From NCBI RefSeq assembly GCF_900021155.1, contig NZ_FCNT01000085.1:1-64000 (forward strand): a stretch of 64,000 nt of DNA, given 5' to 3'. The DNA comes from Alistipes sp. CHKCI003. GTDB taxonomy: Bacteria > Bacteroidota > Bacteroidia > Bacteroidales > Rikenellaceae. The position numbers and the translations under genes were made by a program. Under the pieces are notes generated by a model. The model did no database searches, was not told the origin of the DNA, and worked only from the letters and a program-made list of their open reading frames with translations. Shown piece after piece: positions 36,792-45,809 of this stretch. Numbering within the stretch: position 1 is the first letter of the stretch; every line of letters starts with the position of its first letter.

Positions 36792-39110
36792 CTAAAGCGC
36801 GAATACCACCGACGAGCAGGCGCCCATGAACAGCTTCGACTGCGTGTCGCCGCGCTGGAGTTTCACCTCGCCCGAAACGCCCACCGCCTTGTCCAACGGA
36901 TCGGTAAGAGTCAGTATTTGCATTTCGTCGCCGAAGTTGTGCACGACGAGCATCCGTTCGCCGTCCAGTTCACGGTACCACGCCGCAATGGATTGCTGCG
37001 AGGTATTGCTGTCGTTGTAGACCGGGTGTTGGGTCATCTTGCCCTCAGCCAGCGCCGGGTACGTGTTGCGAAGCCGCGCAAAGGTACGGTAATGGTTGAG
37101 CAGCGAGTTCTCTTCGTCCTGTTGTGCCTCGACCGAAATCGCTGCGGTAAGCATCTGCATGTCGATCTTGCCCGAAAGGCTTCCCGAAGCAAGGTCGCTG
37201 CCCGCCTCATCCCACAGGATCGGAGCACGGACATATTCATCGCCGTTGGCTTTCGTCCCCCAATAGCCCAGCTCCTCGCCCTGATAGATGTAGGGCGATC
37301 CCTGCGCCGTGAGCAGTACGGCAGCCGCCACTTTCATCTTTTCGACGGACCGTCCCAGATCGGACCCCGTGCGGTCCTCGTCGTGGTTCGAAAGTTTCGT
37401 AGCTTCGATGTAGTCTTCGCGATACTGCGCGTAGAGGGACTGCGCATCGAGAATATCCTTGACGAAATAGCAGCCTATGCCGTTTTGCAGCGCCCACTTG
37501 AGCTTATACCAAAACGTGAATTCGAACAGGGCAGGGAGCCCCCGGTAGTAGGGAGCCGCATTGGCCGCTTCGTCGAGCATTTCGCCCACCATATAGAAAT
37601 CGCCCTCGCCGCCGGCGGCTTTGTAGGTCCGGTTCATGCGGTCGTAGAATTTCTTGAGAAAGGTGGGGTTCTCATCACCGGAGGCGTTGTGGTAGATGTG
37701 TTTCACGGCGTCGAGGCGGAATCCGTCCACACCCATGCGCACCCATTTGTCGGCCGCTTCCGCAACGGCTTCGAATGCCCCGGACTGCTCGGCCTCGTCG
37801 GCTTTGCCATAGTTGAGGTCGGCGAATGCCGCCGTCCAAAAGTGCGAATGGTACATCGTCGGCAACGAGAACTGCACGTTCGCAGGCTCGGCCGAACGGT
37901 TCGACATCAGCGTGAAAGGGTCGCCGAACCGGATGATCGTCCGGTTGTCCGGAGCACCGTACTTGGTACCGGCAGCCCACGAGGAGGTCGAAGTGCGGAT
38001 GAGGAAGCCCCAGTCGGAATCGAAGTCGAGCGTCAGCTCGTAACGACCGTCCCCTTTGGGATAGAAGCGTTTGCTCGTGTTGTCGCCGTAATAGAGGTAC
38101 TTGTCATCCGCCCCACTCTGCGTATTGTCCGCATCCGCCGCATCGGTCGTTTCGGACACCGTTACGGTCGGGGAATCGGCATCCGTCCAATCGAGCACGA
38201 ACTTGAAGCGTCCCGAGGCCCCGCTTCCCGTATCGGTCGAGAACCACTGACCGGAATCGTATCCCGAAGCGCCTTCCGTGGCGATCTGAGCGATCCGGCC
38301 GGCCGCAATATCGGCCTGCGGGTCTTCCGAGAAAACATAGTAGTCCCGATAAGGGCTATCTTCGGACGCAATCGCCGACCGGAACCACGGGTGATCCTTG
38401 GCCGTGTGGTTGAGCACATAGTCCAGATAGACCCGGATACCGCGAGCGTGCGCAGCATCGATGAAAGCCTGCAAGTCGGCGTCCGTCCCGAAATCGGGAT
38501 TGACTGCCGCGTAATCGAGCACATCGTAGCCGTGGTACGAAGCGGCCGGATGAATCGGCGAGAGCCACACGGCCGAAACGCCGAGCGCATCTATGTAGTC
38601 GAGCTTGCGGATCAACCCCTGAAGGTCGCCCACCTTGTCGCCGTCGCCGTCGGCGAAACTGTAGACCAACAACTGATAGCTTATGTCGGCACGTTTGCGG
38701 TCGTCCCACGCATCGGGTTCGGCGACGACCTCCTCGCCTTCGAAATCCAAGGCGGGATCGCCGCTCTGCGTAACGCTGACGACGACCGGCTCACACCCCG
38801 GAGCGGTGAAGGTGAGCGTCGCCTCGCGTTTCGACGATTCGTTCGCCTCAACGGTGATAACGAACGACGTGGAGATTTTGCCCGACGTGAGCGCCGGCAC
38901 GCACCACGCGGAATTTTCGCTTTGGGTCAACGACCATGACTTCGCATCGGTCCGCAGATCGAGCACCCGGCTGCCGCCGGCCGCTTCGAATACGAGTTCC
39001 GCGGGAGACACGGAGAGCAAACCGCCGCCGATCTCGTCGGCTTTGTCGTCGCCGCACGATACGAACGCGGAAAACGCGAACGCCAGCAGCGCGAATAGAT
39101 ATTTTCTCAT
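36792..39110 (-). CDS. susG: Surface GH13 alpha-amylase, SusG-like
   Basis: Outer-membrane lipoprotein amylase that cuts starch at the cell surface before SusCD import. Of 772 residues, Cys19 follows a lipobox (FVSC) and the next residues are GDDKADE, an acidic lipoprotein export signal for surface exposure. A BACON-type Ig-like domain spans ~30-115. The GH13 barrel has region I YLDYVLNHT (~231), nucleophile Asp467, acid Glu510 and Asp577 in SNHDED. Residues ~300-400 interrupt domain B, as CBM58 does in B. thetaiotaomicron SusG. A terminator-like hairpin precedes the gene. Confidence 0.94.
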   Translation of the reverse strand: MRKYLFALLAFAFSAFVSCGDDKADEIGGGLLSVSPAELVFEAAGGSRVLDLRTDAKSWSLTQSENSAWCVPALTSGKISTSFVITVEANESSKREATLTFTAPGCEPVVVSVTQSGDPALDFEGEEVVAEPDAWDDRKRADISYQLLVYSFADGDGDKVGDLQGLIRKLDYIDALGVSAVWLSPIHPAASYHGYDVLDYAAVNPDFGTDADLQAFIDAAHARGIRVYLDYVLNHTAKDHPWFRSAIASEDSPYRDYYVFSEDPQADIAAGRIAQIATEGASGYDSGQWFSTDTGSGASGRFKFVLDWTDADSPTVTVSETTDAADADNTQSGADDKYLYYGDNTSKRFYPKGDGRYELTLDFDSDWGFLIRTSTSSWAAGTKYGAPDNRTIIRFGDPFTLMSNRSAEPANVQFSLPTMYHSHFWTAAFADLNYGKADEAEQSGAFEAVAEAADKWVRMGVDGFRLDAVKHIYHNASGDENPTFLKKFYDRMNRTYKAAGGEGDFYMVGEMLDEAANAAPYYRGLPALFEFTFWYKLKWALQNGIGCYFVKDILDAQSLYAQYREDYIEATKLSNHDEDRTGSDLGRSVEKMKVAAAVLLTAQGSPYIYQGEELGYWGTKANGDEYVRAPILWDEAGSDLASGSLSGKIDMQMLTAAISVEAQQDEENSLLNHYRTFARLRNTYPALAEGKMTQHPVYNDSNTSQQSIAAWYRELDGERMLVVHNFGDEMQILTLTDPLDKAVGVSGEVKLQRGDTQSKLFMGACSSVVFAL

Positions 39111-39169
39111 AACGATAATTCGGTTAATATTCGTTTCGGGGCCTATCGGCCGGTCAGAGCCGACAGGCT

Positions 39170-39202
39170 AAAAACAGGGCGGCGCACGATGCGCCGTCCT
39201 GT
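39170..39202 (-). terminator. Intra-operon terminator between susE and susG
   Basis: ACAGG-CGGCGCA pairs with TGCGCCG-CCTGT (39174-39202), with one mismatch, and five T follow on the minus strand. It lies within the 105 bp between the SusE-like stop and the SusG-like start, so it should reduce expression of the downstream hydrolases relative to SusCDE. Confidence 0.75.
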
Positions 39203-39215
39203 AAAACAGCGGCCG

Positions 39216-41027
39216 TTATTCGGCCTCAGCCGGGGTTTTGCCCTCGGACATGATGTATACGTTCGAATTCGCAAGGTCGAAATAGATGTCGTAGGTACCG
39301 TCGAGCTGTACCTTCATGTTTTGCGACCCTCCGCCGGTAATGACCCCGACCGCCTTGTTGATGTCAACCGTGCCGCCCGAAACCGTGCCATAGTTCTTGG
39401 CATCGTCCCAAACGTTGTTGAAGCGGATTTTGAATTCGCTGGCGGTAGTGAGCGCTACGCCCTTGCGGACGAAGTATTCGCCCTGCTCGCTCATCGAGAA
39501 GTCGCCCAGATCGCCCCAGCCGGTAATGTTTCCGACCACACCCCACGTATCGGGCACCAGCTCGGGTTTGGCACCGGCCGCCATGACATAGGCGCGTCCC
39601 GCCTCGGGCAGCAGCCAATAATCGTAGGTGCCGGCGTCGGCGATCAGGGCATTGACCTTATCGGCCGAAACCTTGAAGGCCGAGCCGATCGTGCGGGTGT
39701 ACGGACTACTCCCCGCAAACGCGGCATCGGCACCGATCCACTGCGTTTCGTCGCCGTTCCTGAAGAGAAATTCCGAGTTGGCGGCCACCTCGACTCCTGC
39801 GGCTTTGTAGGCCACGATGTTCGTGCTGGCGCTCTCCATGGCCGTCGGCCCCCAGTCGGGAGTGGCTACGGTCTGTCCGTGGACATACCAGTCGGCCGTC
39901 TCGGGATCCGGCTCGGGCTCTTCGCCGCCTGCACCGTAGTCGTCGGCGCTCAGTTCGTAAGTCTGCTCGGCCGAGTTGTTCAGATCGACATAGATACGGT
40001 ACTTGCCCGCCGAGACCCCGATGTTGCCTTCGCCGTCGAGCATCCCCTCGGTCGCCGAACCGAACGAAGTGTCCCATTTGCCGTCGAGCCGGAATTTGAT
40101 TTCACCGGACGAGAGCTCCGCGTCGGCCCAGAAACGTTGTTTCGCAGCATCGAACTCCATCACGATGTCCGGTCCGTCCCAACCTTCGGCTCCGTCGCCC
40201 ACGATGCCAATTTGGTCGAAGGCGAGCTCCTTGGTCAGCGTCAGCGACGAACGGTCGAACGCAAACCGATAGAAGCGTTTCGAATAAGCCGTGATGTTGC
40301 CCGATCCGCCGCTGGAAATCAGCGTGATGGAAGCGGCTTCGGAATCGGGCGCCGCAGCATCGCCGTCGGTACCCCAGTTGCATGCGTCGTTCCAGCCCGC
40401 TTCACCGCTCAGCTTGAATCCGTTGGCAGCCTTATCGCCGAAATCCACGACACCCTCGTAAGCGATCTCGTCGCCCGAGAAGCTGAACAGTTTTTGCGCA
40501 CTGTCGAAGCTCCAGCCGCAGTAGTCGCCGATCACCCAAACTTCAGGGTAGGTGGGATCGGCAGACGTTACCGTCATGCGGACGGTAACGGGCTCCGAGT
40601 AGTATTTCTCGAAGTCGGTTCCGATCGTGGCGCTGACGTAGAATTTCACCTCCGCAGGTTCTTCCGACGGAAGTCCCAGCCCTCCGTTCTCGACCGGCAG
40701 GGCCAGAAGGTTGTTGAGGCTTTCGTAGGTCTGTTCCGACGAGGTGCCGGAGATTCCCGTGAAGAGCACCTGCTTCGCATCGTCCCGGTACGAGGCTTCG
40801 ATCGAATAGTTGATCTGGGTGCGGACGCCGAAATCGGCACCGTCCCACGTAAAGACCTGCGTCGTACTCATATTATCGGACGTGATGACGATCTCCTCGG
40901 GCAACGCATGCAGCACGGGAGGCACGACCTTGTCGGGGTCGTAAGCCCGCGTCTCGTCGAGTTTCTGGCAGGCGGAGAGAAGTGTCCCCGCGGCCGCCAG
41001 CATCATCGCATATCGTGTAATTTTCAT
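39216..41027 (-). CDS. SusE/SusF-like starch-binding lipoprotein with four modules
   Basis: Outer-membrane lipoprotein expected to hold starch at the surface. The 603 residues contain a signal with lipobox LLSAC (Cys20) followed by acidic residues, a SusE-type Ig-like N-domain (~35-155), then four similar modules starting near 162 (VWVIGDYCGW), 272 (IGIVGDGAEGW), 379 (DWYVHGQTV..DWG) and 494 (TWGVVGNITGW). Each ends in a strand with Y/F-rich pattern. B. thetaiotaomicron SusE and SusF are described with two and three such modules; here a single protein has four and no SusF follows. Ligand is inferred from context. Confidence 0.88.
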   Translation of the reverse strand: MKITRYAMMLAAAGTLLSACQKLDETRAYDPDKVVPPVLHALPEEIVITSDNMSTTQVFTWDGADFGVRTQINYSIEASYRDDAKQVLFTGISGTSSEQTYESLNNLLALPVENGGLGLPSEEPAEVKFYVSATIGTDFEKYYSEPVTVRMTVTSADPTYPEVWVIGDYCGWSFDSAQKLFSFSGDEIAYEGVVDFGDKAANGFKLSGEAGWNDACNWGTDGDAAAPDSEAASITLISSGGSGNITAYSKRFYRFAFDRSSLTLTKELAFDQIGIVGDGAEGWDGPDIVMEFDAAKQRFWADAELSSGEIKFRLDGKWDTSFGSATEGMLDGEGNIGVSAGKYRIYVDLNNSAEQTYELSADDYGAGGEEPEPDPETADWYVHGQTVATPDWGPTAMESASTNIVAYKAAGVEVAANSEFLFRNGDETQWIGADAAFAGSSPYTRTIGSAFKVSADKVNALIADAGTYDYWLLPEAGRAYVMAAGAKPELVPDTWGVVGNITGWGDLGDFSMSEQGEYFVRKGVALTTASEFKIRFNNVWDDAKNYGTVSGGTVDINKAVGVITGGGSQNMKVQLDGTYDIYFDLANSNVYIMSEGKTPAEAE

Positions 41028-41050
41028 GGTCGTACGGTTTTTATGATTGA

Positions 41051-42709
41051 TTACTTATCGGTTGCGGTTCCGTAACCGGGATTCTGCTTCAACTCGGGGT
41101 TGGAAGCGAGCTCCGACGAGGGAATAGCGAAGATCTTCATATAGTCTTGGAACCCCTGTCCGGTGAACGTCCCTCCCTTGTAGGTCCAGAGGAAAGACGA
41201 AGTGGTGAACAAACCGTAGCGGATCAGGTCCGTGCGGCGGTGTCCTTCCCACATCAGCTCGCGGGCACGCTCTTCGAGCAGCCAGTCGGCCGTAACCGTC
41301 GACGGTGCGGAAACCCCGGCACGGTCGGCCAGCTCCGCGAGCTTCGGCAGTGCGGTGTTGGCCTGTCCCAGATTCATGCAGGCTTCGGCGTAAATCAGGT
41401 AGATTTCGCCCAAGCGGATCATCGGGAAGTCGATGTCGCTGTACGCCTTCGTGGCAGCCGTGGCGAGGAATTCGTCGTTGGTCATATCGTGGGGGATGTT
41501 ATTGAACTTGATGCAAGACCAGCCGTTGAGGAAAACGTAGAGCGCATCGTTCATCGACTCCTGACGTCCTTTGATGTAGAACATTTCGCCGCGCTTGTCG
41601 TCGACCTCATATGTACCCGCCGAATAGTCGGGATTACGCACGTCGAAGTATTTTTGCACGTATTCGTAGGGCACGCGGATACCGGCCCAGCCGTTGTTCA
41701 CTCCGTTGATCTTCTGATCGGCCGTTACGTCGGTGGCGGCAATGGCCGCCAGAGTAAGGTACGACGTGCCGCCGTTAGACTGCGTCCGTTCGGCGTTGTA
41801 GTCCACGCCGAAGATGATCTCCTGCCGTGCGTCGGGATTCTCGCCGTTGTCGCCGCGGAAGAGGTCGGAATACTCCGGACAGAGCGAATAGCCCATGCCG
41901 AAGACGGCTTCGCACGCCGATTTGGCCTCCGTCCACATGGGAGTGCCGGTATAGACTTCGGCATTGAGGTACATGCGGGCCAGCAGGCCGTTGACGGCGC
42001 CCTTGTCCGCACGCGGGTAGTTCGAGCGGGCGGCCGGCATGGCGCTGCCGTCGGCGGCCAGCTCCTTCAGCTCCGTAATGCAGAAATCGAACACCTCCGC
42101 ACGGGTAGCCTGCGTGGGATTCACGCCGCCGCCGAAAGGCGAGGACTCGGTCGTGAAAGGCACATCCCCGAACACGTCGAGGGCGATCCAGTAGAAATAA
42201 GCGCGCAGAAAACGGGCTTCGGCACGGAAGCTCTCGATCTTGGCGGCCAGCTCGCTGCTCACGCCGCGGTCGGAGAGCTTGTCCGGAGCGGTCTGGCGCA
42301 GGTATTCGTTCACGAAGGCGATACCCTGCAACGTGCGCACGTAGACCGCATAGGTCGCATCGTTGTCGGCATCCGACCACGTGTTGGTGTTCATGGCGCG
42401 CACCCAAGCATCGTTCTCCCAAGCGCATTTGCAGGCGTCGGCCGTAACTTCCTGAATGGTCCAGAAGGCGCGGATGAGCTCCGAGGAGCCGCCGTCGCTC
42501 ACGAGCAGATCGGTCGTATCGTTCGACACGAACTGGAAATAGAGCTTGGTCAGTCCGGCGAGGTAGCCGTATTCATCCGTACCGTAAACCGTCTCCGAAG
42601 TGGAATCGGAAGGGTTGAGCGGCAAGGTATCGAGGTCGCTGATGCACGACGTGATGAGCGTCGCCGCGCCCGCCGCAGCCAAAGCGATGTATTTCAGATT
42701 CATTTTCAT
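41051..42709 (-). CDS. susD: SusD-like starch-binding outer-membrane lipoprotein
   Basis: Substrate-binding lid of the SusCD import complex. The 552-residue protein has a lipobox LITSC (Cys22), the typical N-terminus CISDLDTLPLNPSD, a helical TPR-like scaffold (EVTADACKCAWEND, FRAEARFLRAYFYWIALDVFGDVPF), and a C-terminal LLEERARELMWEGHRRTDLIRYG stretch diagnostic for the family. It lies 12 bp after SusC. An internal ATG two codons later could be the start instead. Confidence 0.95.
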   Translation of the reverse strand: MKMNLKYIALAAAGAATLITSCISDLDTLPLNPSDSTSETVYGTDEYGYLAGLTKLYFQFVSNDTTDLLVSDGGSSELIRAFWTIQEVTADACKCAWENDAWVRAMNTNTWSDADNDATYAVYVRTLQGIAFVNEYLRQTAPDKLSDRGVSSELAAKIESFRAEARFLRAYFYWIALDVFGDVPFTTESSPFGGGVNPTQATRAEVFDFCITELKELAADGSAMPAARSNYPRADKGAVNGLLARMYLNAEVYTGTPMWTEAKSACEAVFGMGYSLCPEYSDLFRGDNGENPDARQEIIFGVDYNAERTQSNGGTSYLTLAAIAATDVTADQKINGVNNGWAGIRVPYEYVQKYFDVRNPDYSAGTYEVDDKRGEMFYIKGRQESMNDALYVFLNGWSCIKFNNIPHDMTNDEFLATAATKAYSDIDFPMIRLGEIYLIYAEACMNLGQANTALPKLAELADRAGVSAPSTVTADWLLEERARELMWEGHRRTDLIRYGLFTTSSFLWTYKGGTFTGQGFQDYMKIFAIPSSELASNPELKQNPGYGTATDK

Positions 42710-42721
42710 GGTTCTTGGATT

Positions 42722-45700
42722 TTAGAAGTTTACATTCAGACGCAGCGAATAGGTGCGCGGACGGGGCCAGATCGAACCGTCGATGCCGTTCACGCCCGGA
42801 ATTTCGGGATCCACGCCGCTGTATCCGGTGATGACGAAGACGTTCTGCACGCCGAACGCCAGACGCAGCGTACCCTTCCAACTTCCCAACTCACGGAACG
42901 TATACCCAAGATTGATGTCGTCCATGCGGAAGAACGAGGCATTTTCGAGGAACATGTCCGAATACCACTGTTCGCCGCTGTTGGCCTCGGTGAAGCCGGT
43001 CTTCTTGACCAGACGGGCGAAGTTCGGCAGATTGCCGGCATTGATATCTATGTTCGACGTCGAATTGGCCGAAGCGAAATCGTTGAAGACCCAGTTGCCC
43101 GCCGAACCGTGGCCGTTGAAGCCGAAGTCCCAATTCTTCCAGCTCAGCTTGAGGCTGATGCCGTAGAAGAAGTCGGGGTTGGGGCTCTTGTCGGTGATGT
43201 AGCGGTCGGCCTGCGTGATCTGTCCGTCGCCGTCGCGGTCGACGAGCGCGTTCTGGATGGGATGTCCGTCGGCGTCGTACACCTGCTGGAAGCAATAGTA
43301 GGTGTAGGGCGCATATCCCACCTTGTGGATCTGGAGCTGGTTGCCCGTACCCTTGGTGATGTTTCCCGTCTGGATGTTGTAGTCGGGATCGTTCGTATTG
43401 TTGAGCTTCGTGAACTCCGTGTGCTGGAACGTACCGTTCAGACCGATCGTCAGGTTCCAGTCCTTCGTGCTCACGGGGATGAGGTTCAGCGAGAATTCGA
43501 CGCCCCGGTTTTCCATCGAACCGATGTTCGTCAGCACGTTGTTGCCGAAGTTCGACCCCATCGGCGTGAGGACGTTGTTCAGCAAGTCGTCCGTCTGGCG
43601 CAGATACCAGTCGACGTTGCCGCTGATGCGGCCGTCGAGGAATCCGAAGTCGAGGCCGACGTTATAGGTCGTCGTGGTCTCCCACTTGATATTGGGATCG
43701 TAAGCCGCCGGCGTCAGGTAGAACATGTAGCCGTTGGAGCCCATGTTGTATTGTTTGTAGACGTCGGTCGACATCGAATAGCGCGCCAGATAGGGATAGT
43801 TCGACCCGATCTCCTGCTGGCCGGTCTGACCGGCGCCGAGACGGAGTTTGAGAGTCGACAACACGCGCTGGTTCTTCAGGAAGTTCTCTTCGGCGATGTT
43901 CCATGCGAAGGCGGCCGAAGGGAAGAGGCCCCAGCGCGTGTCTTTCGAGAAGCGCGACGAGGCGTCGTCCCGCAACGTGAAGGTAAAGAGGTATTTCGAA
44001 GCGATCGAATAGTTCACGCGGCCGTAGAACGAAATCAGGTAGTTCTCCTGCCGGTTGAACGGATAGCGCGAATCCTCGCCCTTCTGTTCGTGCGTCTCGT
44101 TGAAATACGACACCGAGCGATCGGAACTGTAAAAATGCTGCCACGAATAACCGCCCATCACATCGAGGTGGTGGATCCCCCACTCCTTGTCGAAGTCGGC
44201 GTAGAATTCGAGCAACTGGTTGCGGCGGAAATTCGTCGTCCGCGAATACTGCCCCCAGCCGCGGGCTTCGGTGTCGGCATACGCCTGAAACGAACCGGGA
44301 TTCACGCCGTCATAGGTCTTGGCTTTCGATATGTCGAGACCGAGATTGAGGTTAAAACGCAGCGCCTCGAAACCGTGGACCTTATAGTCGATCTGGGCGT
44401 TGCCGATGAACCGTCGGGCACGCGCCGTATTGTCGCGGTCGTAGAGCTGCGAAAGCGGTCCCGCGCCGAGCAGGGTGTTGGGCGTGAAGTCTTCGCCGCG
44501 ACCCGAACCGTAGTTCCAATAGCCGTTGGTAGTCGTGTAGTCGATCGAACCGTCCTCGTTGCGGAAGTAGGGGTCGATCGTGGGATTGAAGAAAGCCGCC
44601 ACCCCCACCACTCCGCTCGAAGCGTACCGCTGCGAAGTGATGACGCCCTTGGCGTTGAGATTGACGGTGAGATGTTTGTCGAAGAAGTTGGGCGAAAGGC
44701 TCAGGTCGAGCGTTCCGCGCTCGTATTTCGACGTTTCGAGCGTACCCTGCTGATTGGTGTAGCCCACCGACGCGCGATAGGGCATGCGGTCGTTGACATT
44801 GCCGATCAGGCTGACGTTGTGGTCGTGCGAAATGGCGGTGCGGAAAACCAAATCCTGCCAGTCGGTATTCTGATCGCCGAGCATCGACTGCACCTTGTCG
44901 CCGGTCGTCGTCCCTGCGGGGTAGACCTGATTGATGTAGTCGCGGAACTCGCCGGGAGACATGACGGGCAGCTCGTCGGAATTGGTCTGTACGCTCACGC
45001 TGCCGCTGTACGATACACGGGGCGTATTGCCGTACCCCTTCTTGGTGGTAACGAGGATGACGCCGTTCGAAGCACGCGAACCGTAGATGGCCGCCGCCGA
45101 AGCGTCCTTGAGCACGGTGAACGATTCGATGTCGTTGGGGTTGATCGTCTCCAGCGGATTCCCCATACCCTTGCCGCCGTCTACCGCAATGGGCACTCCG
45201 TCGATCACGATCAACGGGTCGTTCGACGCATTGAGCGAAGCCGCACCGCGCACGCGGATCGTGGAACTCGAACCGGGACCGCCGTCGCCCGGGATGATGT
45301 GCACGCCGGGGATCTTGCCCTTGAGCATGTCCTGCGCGGAGACTACGGCGCCGCGGTTGAACTCCTCGGCCTTGATCGCCACGACCGAACCGGTCATGTC
45401 GTTCTTTTTGACCGTGCCGTAACCGATCACCACCACGTCGTCGATACCCATGGCATCCACCTCAAGCGAAACGTGCGCCAGCGACGACGAACTGGCGACC
45501 AAGCTGACGGTCTTGTATCCGACGTAACTGATCTCGACGACCGACTCCGGGCCGGCCGTACGGATGACATAGCTACCGTCGACGTCCGTCGAGACCCCGT
45601 TGGCCGTGCCCCGTTCGATTACGGTAGCTCCCAGAACCGGCATCCCCGAATCGTCGACAACCACGCCTTTGACCTCATAACCGGCATTCTGCGCCCGCAC

Positions 45701-45766
45701 GAGGAGGGGGGGGGAAATGATACATATGAGCAAACTGCTCATACACATAGTTAAAATCCGTTTCAT
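42722..45766 (-). CDS. susC: SusC-like TonB-dependent starch-oligosaccharide transporter
   Basis: Outer-membrane beta-barrel partner of SusD. Of 1014 residues, the signal peptide (1-26) is followed by a carboxypeptidase-regulatory-like domain (~31-110, GVVVDDSGMPVLGATVIERGT), a plug (~120-230) with VRGAASLNASNDPLIVIDGVP and a barrel ending in the phylum-typical PRPRTYSLRLNVNF. Part of the signal peptide (Ser-Pro-Pro-Leu) is encoded by a C9 tract, prone to slippage. It starts 43 bp after the MFS gene and is probably co-transcribed with it. Confidence 0.96.
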   Translation of the reverse strand: MKRILTMCMSSLLICIISPPLLVRAQNAGYEVKGVVVDDSGMPVLGATVIERGTANGVSTDVDGSYVIRTAGPESVVEISYVGYKTVSLVASSSSLAHVSLEVDAMGIDDVVVIGYGTVKKNDMTGSVVAIKAEEFNRGAVVSAQDMLKGKIPGVHIIPGDGGPGSSSTIRVRGAASLNASNDPLIVIDGVPIAVDGGKGMGNPLETINPNDIESFTVLKDASAAAIYGSRASNGVILVTTKKGYGNTPRVSYSGSVSVQTNSDELPVMSPGEFRDYINQVYPAGTTTGDKVQSMLGDQNTDWQDLVFRTAISHDHNVSLIGNVNDRMPYRASVGYTNQQGTLETSKYERGTLDLSLSPNFFDKHLTVNLNAKGVITSQRYASSGVVGVAAFFNPTIDPYFRNEDGSIDYTTTNGYWNYGSGRGEDFTPNTLLGAGPLSQLYDRDNTARARRFIGNAQIDYKVHGFEALRFNLNLGLDISKAKTYDGVNPGSFQAYADTEARGWGQYSRTTNFRRNQLLEFYADFDKEWGIHHLDVMGGYSWQHFYSSDRSVSYFNETHEQKGEDSRYPFNRQENYLISFYGRVNYSIASKYLFTFTLRDDASSRFSKDTRWGLFPSAAFAWNIAEENFLKNQRVLSTLKLRLGAGQTGQQEIGSNYPYLARYSMSTDVYKQYNMGSNGYMFYLTPAAYDPNIKWETTTTYNVGLDFGFLDGRISGNVDWYLRQTDDLLNNVLTPMGSNFGNNVLTNIGSMENRGVEFSLNLIPVSTKDWNLTIGLNGTFQHTEFTKLNNTNDPDYNIQTGNITKGTGNQLQIHKVGYAPYTYYCFQQVYDADGHPIQNALVDRDGDGQITQADRYITDKSPNPDFFYGISLKLSWKNWDFGFNGHGSAGNWVFNDFASANSTSNIDINAGNLPNFARLVKKTGFTEANSGEQWYSDMFLENASFFRMDDINLGYTFRELGSWKGTLRLAFGVQNVFVITGYSGVDPEIPGVNGIDGSIWPRPRTYSLRLNVNF
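45706..45714 (-). repeat. C9 homopolymer in the SusC signal-peptide codons
   Basis: Nine consecutive C on the coding strand span the codons for Ser-Pro-Pro-Leu around residues 18-21. Gain or loss of one base would shift the frame before the mature protein begins. The current length keeps susC in frame. Confidence 0.9.
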
Positions 45767-45809
45767 AAGCTTTTTGGTTAGTTGTGAATTGATTTTACGA
45801 TGCAGGCCG

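Noticed and set aside
41147-45754. A 1535-codon open frame on the plus strand
   Set aside because: It is the antisense of susD and susC; high GC keeps the opposite frame open. Its product has no family features, while the minus strand gives clear SusC and SusD.
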